From positions 124,001 through 188,000 of the forward strand of contig AAVV01000006.1 of the NCBI GenBank assembly GCA_000169115.1: a DNA stretch of 64,000 nucleotides, in the 5' to 3' direction. This DNA is from a marine gamma proteobacterium HTCC2080 (GTDB lineage: Bacteria; Pseudomonadota; Gammaproteobacteria; Pseudomonadales; Halieaceae). The notes under the pieces are model-generated. The model ran no database searches and was not told the origin of the DNA. It worked only from the letters and a program-made list of their open reading frames with translations. Positions 49,710 to 56,803 of this stretch are shown in pieces (the stretch's first letter is position 1; the number at the start of each line of letters is the position of its first letter). The position numbers and the translations under genes were made by a program.

Positions 49710-50405
49710 TTAACCGAAGAAGGTGGGATTGAAATAGTGCCGTCCACTACGAATATCGAGAAGATAATTAACAAGTTGAGAAAAATCCTCGTCTCCCTGG
49801 GATAAATCGATCTCGTTGGCATTCACTATCAGTAATGGTGCGGCGTCATAATAGAGAAAAAACTCGCTGTAAACTTCATTGATCTGCTCGAGGTACTCGC
49901 GGTCGATGCCGCGCTCACTGCTAACCCCTCGGCTGAGAATGCGTTCGAGGAGACGATCAGGAGAGGCTTGCAAATAGATTACTAAATCAGGCAGCGGGGC
50001 GTCTATTGTAAGTTGCTGAAACACTTTTTCGTAAAGGGAGTATTCATCAGGGTCTAGGTTGATTCTGGCAAACAAGGGGTCCTTGTCGATAAGAAAGTCA
50101 GAGACCCTGACTGGCTCAAATATATCGGTCTGACGTAGATCGGCAATTTTTTGGCTGCGCTGAAATAGGAAAAAAAGTTGTGTAGCTAACGCGGCTTCTT
50201 TTCGATTTTGGTAGAACCTATCTAAAAACGGGTTTTCGTGTGCGTCCTCTAGCAGTACCTGATAATTGAAAGCCTCTGCCAGGCGTCGCGCTAGAGTTGT
50301 CTTGCCCACGCCTATGGGCCCTTCGACCGCAATGTATCCGGGTGGGGTGCGCCCCCGCAAATCTAAATTTGTAGGGGCAAAAATTTCTGGAGAATTGGCG
50401 TTCAA
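49710..50405 (-). CDS. Deoxynucleoside kinase (dNK/dGK type)
   Basis: This 231-residue kinase phosphorylates deoxynucleosides for salvage. The P-loop is VEGPIGVGKTTLARRLAE (residues about 27-44); the ExDRS-like segment appears as DKDPLFAR and the LID as RILSRGVSSERG. The start appears to be a TTG that overlaps the folK stop (TTGA), with GGAA upstream; the start is uncertain by several residues. Its position between folK and panB is usual in several gammaproteobacterial groups. Confidence 0.88.
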   Translation of the reverse strand: MNANSPEIFAPTNLDLRGRTPPGYIAVEGPIGVGKTTLARRLAEAFNYQVLLEDAHENPFLDRFYQNRKEAALATQLFFLFQRSQKIADLRQTDIFEPVRVSDFLIDKDPLFARINLDPDEYSLYEKVFQQLTIDAPLPDLVIYLQASPDRLLERILSRGVSSERGIDREYLEQINEVYSEFFLYYDAAPLLIVNANEIDLSQGDEDFSQLVNYLLDIRSGRHYFNPTFFG

Positions 50406-50923
50406 AGTGGGGTTCCAGGTATTTCGCCGAGATCAAGTTGGACTGCGCTCAGCCTAAGGCTGTGGGTAGAGCATTTCCCGAGTAATGTACCAATATCCAC
50501 ACCATTGGGCATTAGATATTCATTGCCTAGCAGGTCGGCGAGGGGCTTAAGTACAAAATCTCTTTGATATAAACCCGGATGCGGTAGTGTCAGCCGTTCG
50601 GTTTGTACTGATGTGTTGCCGAAGAAGAGTAAGTCGAGGTCAATGCAGCGCTCTCCCCAATGCCTCCTGCGAACCCGGCCCATAGTAGTTTCTATCTTAA
50701 GTAATGCTGTTAGAAGCGCCGCAGGGTCAGAGGTCGTATCAATCTGGGCGCAAGCATTTAAAAAGGGTGGTTGATCGCTGGGGCCCATGGGTGATGATTC
50801 GTAAACCGAAGATACTGCGATAAGGCAAGTGTTAGGTAGTGAGATCAAGGCCATGCAGGCCTGACGAAGTTGATAGGCAGGTTCATTAATATTTGATCCC
50901 AGCCCCACGAATGCCTGTGTCAA
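50402..50923 (-). CDS. folK: HPPK, 6-hydroxymethyl-7,8-dihydropterin pyrophosphokinase
   Basis: FolK pyrophosphorylates hydroxymethyldihydropterin before FolP. Of 173 residues, the signature RRHWGERCIDLDLLFF (about 86-101) carries the metal-binding Asp pair, and GLGSNINEPAYQL is the typical N-terminus. It overlaps pcnB by 4 nt and is followed by the kinase gene in overlap, so pcnB-folK-dNK is one transcription unit. Confidence 0.96.
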   Translation of the reverse strand: MTQAFVGLGSNINEPAYQLRQACMALISLPNTCLIAVSSVYESSPMGPSDQPPFLNACAQIDTTSDPAALLTALLKIETTMGRVRRRHWGERCIDLDLLFFGNTSVQTERLTLPHPGLYQRDFVLKPLADLLGNEYLMPNGVDIGTLLGKCSTHSLRLSAVQLDLGEIPGTPL

Positions 50924-52194
50924 TCCTCTTTCTTCCTTCTCGGCCTGCGGCGTCGGGGCGGTCTTGCCTCAGTTCGTGGTGGCGCGGTTCCTACTAATTC
51001 TGGGTGCTCTAACTGTTGTTGCTCCCAGAATTTACCCGCATTATCCAAGGCTTCTGATGACTCCTCGCGCAGAAGTAGTAAGTCATAAGCGGCGCGAAAT
51101 CTTCGGTCAGCGATCAGGTCCTTGACGCGTTTTGGTTGTTTTCTTTCGAGTCGGGTTTGTAGTTCCCAAATTTCTCGGACAGGGTAGGAGAAACGTTTTG
51201 GGATCGCCATTTTCTGGCAAGTTTCAGCAATGACTTGCTGTCCTGCGCTGTGAATAGCTTGGGTTGCAGCCTCGCCCCCCCGTATCAGGTTATCGGCGCG
51301 TGTCTGTACGACAGGCCAAAGCAGCGCGGCGAGCAAAAATGCGGGTGTTACGTGGCGCCCGTCTTTTACTCTCTGATCCGTGTTGCCCATGGCTTGAGTG
51401 ACGAGCTTTTTAAAGCGGGGTTCTTTTTCGATAAGGAATGCCGCATCAGGACATAAGCTATCGAGTAGCTGATAGCGCAAAAGTAGCAAAAGGGTAGGGC
51501 GCCCGTAGCCGGCCATGAATAATTTCAGGAACTCGTCAAAAAGTCGCGCGGGCGGTATTTCTGCTAGCAGTGGGCCACAGGCACTGATCGCCGACTCAGT
51601 CTCTGATTCGATATCAAATTGTAATTTTGCAGCAAAGCGAACGACCCTGAGCATGCGTACTGGGTCTTCACGGTATCGGGTTTGAGGGTCTCCCAAAATA
51701 CGCACCAGCCGGGCATTTATATCTTGATGGCCGTCCATTTGGTCCAGAACAGATTCGTCAATGGGGTTGTAATACATTGCGTTGATAGTGAGATCACGAC
51801 GGGCAGCATCTTCCGCCAAAGTCCCATAAACATTGTCCCGTAGTAGCAGCCCTTTGTCAGATTGTTTGCTGGCGCTCTTACCAGATCCTTCACTTACATG
51901 GGGACCTCGATAAGTTGTGACTTCTATAATTTCGCGCCCATCTCGGACATGCACGATTTGGAAGCGACGACCAATAATTCGCGCGCTTCGAAATAAGCCT
52001 TTTATTTCTTCTGGGGTCGCATTCGTTGCGACATCGAAATCTTTAGGCTTACCTCCGAGGATGAGGTCCCTGACAGCGCCACCAACAATGTAGCCCTCGA
52101 AATTCGCAGCACGGAGTTTCTCTACCACACGAATAGCGGCGGGGCTTACGTATTTGCGATTGACCTTGTGCATAGCCTTTGGGATTAACGACAC
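50920..52194 (-). CDS. pcnB: Poly(A) polymerase I
   Basis: PcnB adds poly(A) tails that promote RNA decay. The GTG at 52194 is preceded by AGAGGT 6 nt upstream and gives 424 residues; another GTG at 52212 and an ATG at 52173 are alternatives. The nucleotidyltransferase motif is YIVGGAVRDLILGGKPKDFDVATN (shown in family context: GG, then DxD), followed by RRFQIVHV, and the C-terminus is a run of Arg/Pro/Lys as in other PcnB proteins. It lies about 80 nt after the sRNA-like terminator. Confidence 0.95.
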   Translation of the reverse strand: MSLIPKAMHKVNRKYVSPAAIRVVEKLRAANFEGYIVGGAVRDLILGGKPKDFDVATNATPEEIKGLFRSARIIGRRFQIVHVRDGREIIEVTTYRGPHVSEGSGKSASKQSDKGLLLRDNVYGTLAEDAARRDLTINAMYYNPIDESVLDQMDGHQDINARLVRILGDPQTRYREDPVRMLRVVRFAAKLQFDIESETESAISACGPLLAEIPPARLFDEFLKLFMAGYGRPTLLLLLRYQLLDSLCPDAAFLIEKEPRFKKLVTQAMGNTDQRVKDGRHVTPAFLLAALLWPVVQTRADNLIRGGEAATQAIHSAGQQVIAETCQKMAIPKRFSYPVREIWELQTRLERKQPKRVKDLIADRRFRAAYDLLLLREESSEALDNAGKFWEQQQLEHPELVGTAPPRTEARPPRRRRPRRKKED

Positions 52195-52270
52195 TGAACG
52201 ACCTCTGGGCACTTTGGGCGGTAGTGTACTATCCAGCGGCGCTTAGGGGGAGTTTGGCTTTCAGACAACA

Positions 52271-52300
52271 GAAAAGAAAATGGGGAAGTAATCTTCCCCA
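52271..52300 (-). terminator. Intrinsic terminator of the CrcZ-like RNA
   Basis: On the minus strand TGGGGAAG-ATTA-CTTCCCCA forms a perfect 8-bp stem with 4-base loop, followed by TTTTCTTTTC. Confidence 0.85.
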
Positions 52301-52359
52301 CCCAGGTCCGTTCTTGCTTTATTATTGCTTTTGGGCCGCTTATTATTATTTGGGCTCTG
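52271..52359 (-). ncRNA. CrcZ-like small RNA candidate
   Basis: In Pseudomonas the catabolite-repression sRNA CrcZ is encoded between cbrB and pcnB and is transcribed by sigma-54 with CbrB. The same gap here, on the same strand, shows a sigma-54 promoter whose +1 would fall near 52359, a first A-rich tract AAATAATAATAAG (52351-52339), a second tract AGCAATAATAAAGCAAGAAC (within 52332-52310) and an intrinsic terminator ending at 52271. Both tracts repeat the AAN triplet pattern bound by Hfq/Crc. The RNA would be about 89 nt, much shorter than CrcZ. No sequence search was possible; position, promoter, tracts and terminator are seen directly. Confidence 0.65.
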
Positions 52360-52370
52360 CTGAGAATTGA

Positions 52371-52384
52371 GCAGGACATGTGCC
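52371..52384 (-). promoter_or_regulatory. Sigma-54 promoter of the CrcZ-like RNA
   Basis: Minus strand TTGGCACATGTCCTGCTC has GG at 52384-52383 (-24 element) and GC at 52372-52371 (-12 element) separated by exactly 10 nt, matching the sigma-54 consensus TGGCAC-N5-TTGC except for one base in the -12 box. A sigma-54 activator gene lies just upstream. Confidence 0.65.
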
Positions 52385-52458
52385 AAGAGACAAAACCATA
52401 TAAATAACATGGGTTTAGTGGTTTTTTAGTTGCTTTAGACAAAGTGGTTTAATAAAAA

Positions 52459-52487
52459 GTGTTACTTTTATTCCCCTTGGTGTTACT
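52459..52487. promoter_or_regulatory. Activator-binding box pair upstream of the sigma-54 promoter
   Basis: GTGTTACT occurs at 52459-52466 and again at 52480-52487, spaced 21 bp (two helical turns), 75-100 nt upstream of the -24 element. That is the normal distance for an enhancer-type activator site. TGTTAC/GTAACA half-sites are what I recall for CbrB in Pseudomonas. Confidence 0.5.
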
Positions 52488-52512
52488 AAGGGTGATCGTT
52501 GACATCGCTTGT

Positions 52513-53904
52513 TTAGCGGTGGCTGCGCTTACCAGGCTGGGTGCGCGGCAGGCCAAAGCGCTGACGCCTTTCCCAGAGACATTTTCGGCTGACTCCCAGT
52601 TTTTGAGCTAACTGTGTTTCGCTCATGGAGTCTTGGTGCTCAAGGACGAAACGCATAAAATAATCCTCCAAGGACAGCTCTTCATCAGGTGCTGAGACGT
52701 CCGCAGTGTCGATTTCTGGTGTAGAACCATTAATGACCGATAAGGGGGCCTCAGGGGTTTTACTTGAAGGCGTTAGGCCCATATCTATCGCCTCTATGTA
52801 ATCCCCTTCCGCCATTACCAAACCACGCTCTACGGCGTGCTCAAGCTCCCTAACATTACCGGGCCAAGGGTGATGAACTGCCGCACTGATAGCGGTTGTA
52901 CTTAAGGGGCGATGCTGGATGTCCAGCTTTTCCGCTAGAGCTTCCGTAAACCACTGGGCCATTGAGGCAATATCTATCGATCGTTGCCTTAAGGGCGGAA
53001 TTGTTAGGCTCAAGACGTTTATTCGGTAAAACAAGTCTCGCCTAAATTCATTTTGACTTGCCAGGGCCGATAAATCTCGGTGGGTCGCGCAAATGAGCCT
53101 GACATCCACCGTTTTGCTGCTGACAGCGCCGATTTGTCGAATCTCCCCTTCTTGAATAAACCTCAGCAGTCTTGCTTGTGCGGATTGAGGAAGCTCACCA
53201 ATCTCATCGAGGAAAAGGGTGCCGCCATTAGCAGCTTCGATGAGTCCCATACGGTTGCTGGTTGCGCCTGTAAAGGCGCCCTTCTCATAACCAAAAAGTT
53301 CCGATTCAATGAGTGATTCTGGGATTGCAGCACAGTTTAGAGCGACGAGAGGCCGCGCGTGCCGCCTACTTAAGTTGTGTACTCGCCTGGCGGTTAACTC
53401 TTTGCCTGTTCCAGTTTCTCCTTGAATAAGCACCGTTGAGTCTGTTCGCGCAACTTTCTGTATTTGTTCATCAAGTTTTCGTAACGTAGGGCATTGACCC
53501 TGAAAAAATTGGCGTGTGGCCTCGCTGCGCTGTTTGCCCGCAGGTGCGGCGAGACCTTGGCGGGAGAGCGCAGCAGCGACTACATTCAGCAAATCGTCGT
53601 CTGAGCAGGGTTTCGCTAAATAATCGACGGCACCCGCTTTCATCGAGTCAACCGCTGAGCGCAGGCTGGCGTAGTTGGTCATGACAATGACCGGCACTGG
53701 GCTGGCTGAACGAATAAGTTCAGCACCGCTGGCGCCTGCAAGTTTAAGCTCGGTCACGATGAGGTCAAACTCAGCAAGGTTGTATCGGGTCTCGGCTTCC
53801 TGAACTCCCGAAGCCTCGGCAACCTTATAGTCCCTGGCCTCTAAAACTCGGCGTAAGGCTTGTCGTTGAGAGGGCTCGTCATCAACCAGTAATATCAGTG
53901 GCAT
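52513..53904 (-). CDS. cbrB: CbrB-like sigma-54 response regulator with Glu at the phosphoacceptor site
   Basis: This is an NtrC-type activator of 463 residues from the ATG at 53904 ([15 protein letters not shown], colinear with CbrB). Receiver domain residues 1-120: acidic DDE at 8-10, switch Thr in VMTNYAS, Lys in LAKP. The phosphoacceptor position reads [15 protein letters not shown]: residue 52 is Glu, where CbrB has Asp. AAA domain: GETGTGKE (Walker A), GAFTGA (sigma-54 contact), [12 protein letters not shown] (Walker B). C-terminal helix-turn-helix: [19 protein letters not shown]. Its gene sits between gluQRS and pcnB as cbrB does in Pseudomonas, but no cbrA kinase gene is present. The longer TTG start at 53934 is less likely. 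Confidence 0.9.
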   Translation of the reverse strand: MPLILLVDDEPSQRQALRRVLEARDYKVAEASGVQEAETRYNLAEFDLIVTELKLAGASGAELIRSASPVPVIVMTNYASLRSAVDSMKAGAVDYLAKPCSDDDLLNVVAAALSRQGLAAPAGKQRSEATRQFFQGQCPTLRKLDEQIQKVARTDSTVLIQGETGTGKELTARRVHNLSRRHARPLVALNCAAIPESLIESELFGYEKGAFTGATSNRMGLIEAANGGTLFLDEIGELPQSAQARLLRFIQEGEIRQIGAVSSKTVDVRLICATHRDLSALASQNEFRRDLFYRINVLSLTIPPLRQRSIDIASMAQWFTEALAEKLDIQHRPLSTTAISAAVHHPWPGNVRELEHAVERGLVMAEGDYIEAIDMGLTPSSKTPEAPLSVINGSTPEIDTADVSAPDEELSLEDYFMRFVLEHQDSMSETQLAQKLGVSRKCLWERRQRFGLPRTQPGKRSHR

Positions 53905-53969
53905 ACAATCTGAATCCGTTGCGAAAAAAGGCAAAGAACGTGACCTACCACATTACTTTAAGTAACCAA

Positions 53970-53994
53970 GTAACAAAATGGGATTATTTGTTAC
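53970..53994. promoter_or_regulatory. Inverted repeat upstream of cbrB
   Basis: GTAACAAA (53970-53977) and TTTGTTAC (53987-53994) form a perfect 8-bp inverted repeat with a 9-bp spacer; another AGTAAC lies at 53961-53966. It is in the cbrB leader and touches the gluQRS stop codon. The GTAAC half-site is the same as in the boxes near the sRNA, suggesting autoregulation. Confidence 0.5.
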
Positions 53995-54881
53995 CTAGGT
54001 ACCCGAAGGGGATCCCATCGAGACCTGCTCCACTCGAGCACAGACTCGGAATCTTTGAGTCCAGAAGGGGGGCTGGGCTGTCCTAAGGCACGCAGCGCCG
54101 CCCTCAAGTTCTGAGCTGGATGGCTGTTGTCCAACGCCGCAGCACCCTGTTGTTTACTTAGTTTGGCGCCGTATTGATCCTTTATGACCGGCAGGTGCCC
54201 ATATTCAGGCGACGATAGTGCCAACCTGCGCTGTAAAAAAACTTGCCGGGGAGTTGAGTCCAGCAAATCTCTCCCTCGAACTACCTGTGTCGTTAAGGGA
54301 GAGGCATCGTCGACCGCTGCAGCGAGCTGGTAGGCGTACAACCCGTCCCGACGTCGGACGACAAAGTCGCTGAGTTGTTGGCCTAAATGCCAGTTTTGGC
54401 CGCCCAAAACACTGTCATTCAAAATGATGACAGTGTTTTGGGGTACCTTTACCCTGATGCTTGTGGGCTCTGTGGTGGTGAAACTTTTGTTGGCGCAGTC
54501 ATTTTGGCAGCTGCCATTAGCGCCAAGCATGGCGCGGGTGCAGCCACAATGAAAAAGGTCGCCGAGCTCGTCCAAAGCTTTTAGGGCTTGCTCGTAGCGA
54601 TCAGTGTGAGCACTTTGATACTGAATGTCGCCATCGAATTGAAATCCATGAGTTTCAAGGCTCATTTGGATAGCGCCTACCGAGCCTTTTACCGCTCTAG
54701 GGGGGTCAATGTCGTCGATTCTCAAGTGCCATAGCCCGCCCTGAGCGCGGGCATTCAGAAAACTTCCCAAGGCTGCCAGTAAAGAGCCCGCGTGCAAAGG
54801 GCCCGTAGGCGAGGGCGCAAAGCGCCCTATAGCGTTGCAGGAGCTAAGCGTATTGGGGGAGCTTATGGCTCTGCCGCCCAA
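53991..54881 (-). CDS. gluQRS: Glutamyl-Q tRNA(Asp) synthetase
   Basis: GluQRS glutamylates queuosine on tRNA-Asp; it is a truncated glutamyl-tRNA synthetase without anticodon domain. Of 296 residues, the HIGH-like motif is RFAPSPTGPLHAGSL (about 20-34), the KMSKS-like motif is KLSKQ (about 237), and a zinc site is suggested by CGCTRAML followed by CQNDC. It lies 24 nt after dksA, matching the dksA-gluQ order of Pseudomonas and E. coli. Confidence 0.95.
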   Translation of the reverse strand: MGGRAISSPNTLSSCNAIGRFAPSPTGPLHAGSLLAALGSFLNARAQGGLWHLRIDDIDPPRAVKGSVGAIQMSLETHGFQFDGDIQYQSAHTDRYEQALKALDELGDLFHCGCTRAMLGANGSCQNDCANKSFTTTEPTSIRVKVPQNTVIILNDSVLGGQNWHLGQQLSDFVVRRRDGLYAYQLAAAVDDASPLTTQVVRGRDLLDSTPRQVFLQRRLALSSPEYGHLPVIKDQYGAKLSKQQGAAALDNSHPAQNLRAALRALGQPSPPSGLKDSESVLEWSRSRWDPLRVPR

Positions 54882-54905
54882 ATATTACTCTTCAGGAAGC
54901 CCAGA

Positions 54906-55895
54906 TTAGCCGAGCTCCTGGCGCTCTTTTATTTCTGATAGGGTTTTACAATCGATGCACAGTGTTGCCGTTGGACGAGCTTCCAAACGCTTTACCCCTA
55001 TTTCGATACCGCAGGCGTCGCAATAGCCATAATCGTCGATGGTGATACGCTCAAGCATCCCATCGATTTTTTTGATCAGCTTGCGTTCTCTATCGCGCGT
55101 TCGAAGCTCCAGACTGAACTCCTCTTCTTGAGTGGCTCTGTCGGCAGGATCAGGAAAATTCGAGGCTTCATCCTTCATGTGAGACACAGTGCGGGTGACC
55201 TCGTCAACGAGCTCTCCGCGCCAATGCAGCAGCAGGCCACGAAAGTGCTCTAGTTGCTTCTCATCCATGTACGAGTCACCGCGGGATGGTTTGTAAGGTT
55301 TGAAGTCGTCAAAGTTTTGCACAGTACCTACAGCCCGAGCGACCTTCTTAGAGTTGGCCTTAGCTCGACTCGCAGTTTTCTTGGCAGGTGCTTTCACCGT
55401 GCTCTTCGACGTCTTAGCGCTTGCAGTGGCCGCTTTACCTTTACTAGGTTTCGCTGTCTTCGCCGGCGCTTTTTGAGCTGTTGCCTTTGAGGGTGCAGAT
55501 TTGGTGGTGGCCTTTTTTACTGGTGCCTTGGCAGGTGCTTTTTTAGTTGCAGCCTTTTTGGCCGGCGCCTTGGCAGGTGCTTTTTTGGTTGCAGCCTTTT
55601 TGGCCGGCGCCTTGGCAGGTGCTTTTTTGGTTACAGCCTTTTTGGCCGGCGCCTTGGCGGGTGCTTTTTTGGTTACAGCCTTTTTGGCCGGCGCCTTGGC
55701 GGCTCCTTTTTTTACCGCGGCTTTTTTAGCGGGCGCTTTGGTAGCTGCTTTTTTAGCCGGCGCTTTGGCGACTACTTTTTTAGCAGCGGCTTTCGCGGCA
55801 GGCTTTTTCGCGGCCAATTTTTTAGTCGTAGCCTTTTTAGCTGCCGCCTTCTTGGGCGTTGCCTTAGTCTTGGTGTTGGATTTTTTGGTGGCCAT
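54906..55895 (-). CDS. dksA: DksA with a long Lys/Ala/Pro-rich N-terminal extension
   Basis: The last 141 residues (from about 189) are a complete DksA, the RNA polymerase secondary-channel factor that works with ppGpp: coiled coil with tip motif FPDPADRATQEEE (Asp residues intact) and zinc finger CDACG-17-CIDC. Residues 1-188 are nearly pure Lys, Ala, Pro and Thr, with a 14-residue unit (KAPAKAPAKKAxTK) repeated about five times, like eukaryotic histone H1 tails and Pseudomonas AlgP. There is no internal start with a ribosome site close to residue 189 that I can see (Met near 209 is inside the core), so the fusion appears to be translated as one protein of 329 residues. Confidence 0.92.
   Translation of the reverse strand: MATKKSNTKTKATPKKAAAKKATTKKLAAKKPAAKAAAKKVVAKAPAKKAATKAPAKKAAVKKGAAKAPAKKAVTKKAPAKAPAKKAVTKKAPAKAPAKKAATKKAPAKAPAKKAATKKAPAKAPVKKATTKSAPSKATAQKAPAKTAKPSKGKAATASAKTSKSTVKAPAKKTASRAKANSKKVARAVGTVQNFDDFKPYKPSRGDSYMDEKQLEHFRGLLLHWRGELVDEVTRTVSHMKDEASNFPDPADRATQEEEFSLELRTRDRERKLIKKIDGMLERITIDDYGYCDACGIEIGVKRLEARPTATLCIDCKTLSEIKERQELG
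55531..55740. repeat. 42-bp tandem repeat encoding the DksA Lys/Ala/Pro extension
   Basis: Units begin at 55531, 55573, 55615, 55657 and 55699 (period 42 bp = 14 codons). They differ by single bases, mostly silent or Thr/Val/Ala changes, so copy number could vary by slippage without frameshift. Confidence 0.9.
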
Positions 55896-56088
55896 AGCTG
55901 GTTACCTGATTACCGATTTGTTTATGGAGGCAGTCAAAACACCGCAAAAAGGACTGCGCTAAGGAGGCTTGAACAGCACGCTCCCACAACGGGGTCGGGA
56001 AGCTACCAGATTAGCGGCGTTCTTGCCACTGAATTTGCATGGAGTTGACGTGTCACAATCAGATACCTAAGAGATATGGGCTCAAAGT

Positions 56089-56802
56089 ATGACTTGGCAT
56101 TGGGATTTTGATAGCTTGGAGCTAGGTATTCTGCACAAGCGTTACAAGCGTTTTTTAGCGGATGTAACGCTACAAAACGGCGAAGTCGTTGTGGCACATT
56201 GTCCAAATACCGGTGCTATGCGGGGGTGTCAGCAGCCAGGCTCAAGAGTTTGGCTGTCGCGAAGCGACAACCCTAAGCGCAAGCTGGCGTGGACCCTCGA
56301 GCTCGTCGAGGATAATGGTGACCTAGTTTGTGTGCATTCGGTTTTGGCGAACCGGGTGGTGGAGGCTGCATTACACGATGGCATAATCCCAGAGCTTTCT
56401 GATTTTAATAGGTTGCATCGCGAGGTGAATTTGGGGGCCAAATCCCGAGTAGACTTTAGGTTAGATAATAACGCTTCGCCGACATGGGTGGAGGTCAAGG
56501 CGGTGTCATGGTGTGTTGCCGCTGGATTGGGTCAGTTTCCTGATGCAGTGAGTGTTCGTGCGCGCAAGCATGTTCGTGAGTTGGCGGCTCTCGCAAGCTC
56601 TGGTGGCCGAGGGGCTTTGGTATTTTGCGCTTTTCACTCACGAATTGAGCGAATTGCAGCCGCTTTAGAAGTGGATCCAGAATATGCAGAGGCCTTGTCT
56701 CAGGCTGTGCAAGCTGGGGTGGAGGTTTACGGGTTGGGCGTAGATATTTCACCACAGGGTTTGCGAGCAACACAGCCGCTCAGTGTGGAGGGACTTGATT
56801 AG
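56089..56802 (+). CDS. sfsA: Sugar fermentation stimulation protein homologue SfsA
   Basis: SfsA proteins are nucleic-acid-binding, nuclease-like proteins of unclear role. The 237-residue product shows LGILHKRYKRFLADV, HCPNTGAMRGCQQPGS and VDFRL-x-WVEVKAV (DxnExK nuclease-like pattern: Asp in SRVDFRL, Glu-x-Lys in VEVK). It is divergent from dksA, the typical sfsA-dksA neighbourhood. The stop lies inside or just before the M15 peptidase start. Confidence 0.94.
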   Translation: MTWHWDFDSLELGILHKRYKRFLADVTLQNGEVVVAHCPNTGAMRGCQQPGSRVWLSRSDNPKRKLAWTLELVEDNGDLVCVHSVLANRVVEAALHDGIIPELSDFNRLHREVNLGAKSRVDFRLDNNASPTWVEVKAVSWCVAAGLGQFPDAVSVRARKHVRELAALASSGGRGALVFCAFHSRIERIAAALEVDPEYAEALSQAVQAGVEVYGLGVDISPQGLRATQPLSVEGLD

Positions 56803-56803
56803 A

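Noticed and set aside
55531-55740. CRISPR-like regular repeats
   Set aside because: Units are contiguous with no unique spacers and are in frame with dksA.
55501-55962. A 153-codon hydrophobic frame antisense to dksA
   Set aside because: It is the mirror image of the Lys/Ala/Pro repeats (Ala-Gly-Phe-Leu repeats) and is a composition artefact.
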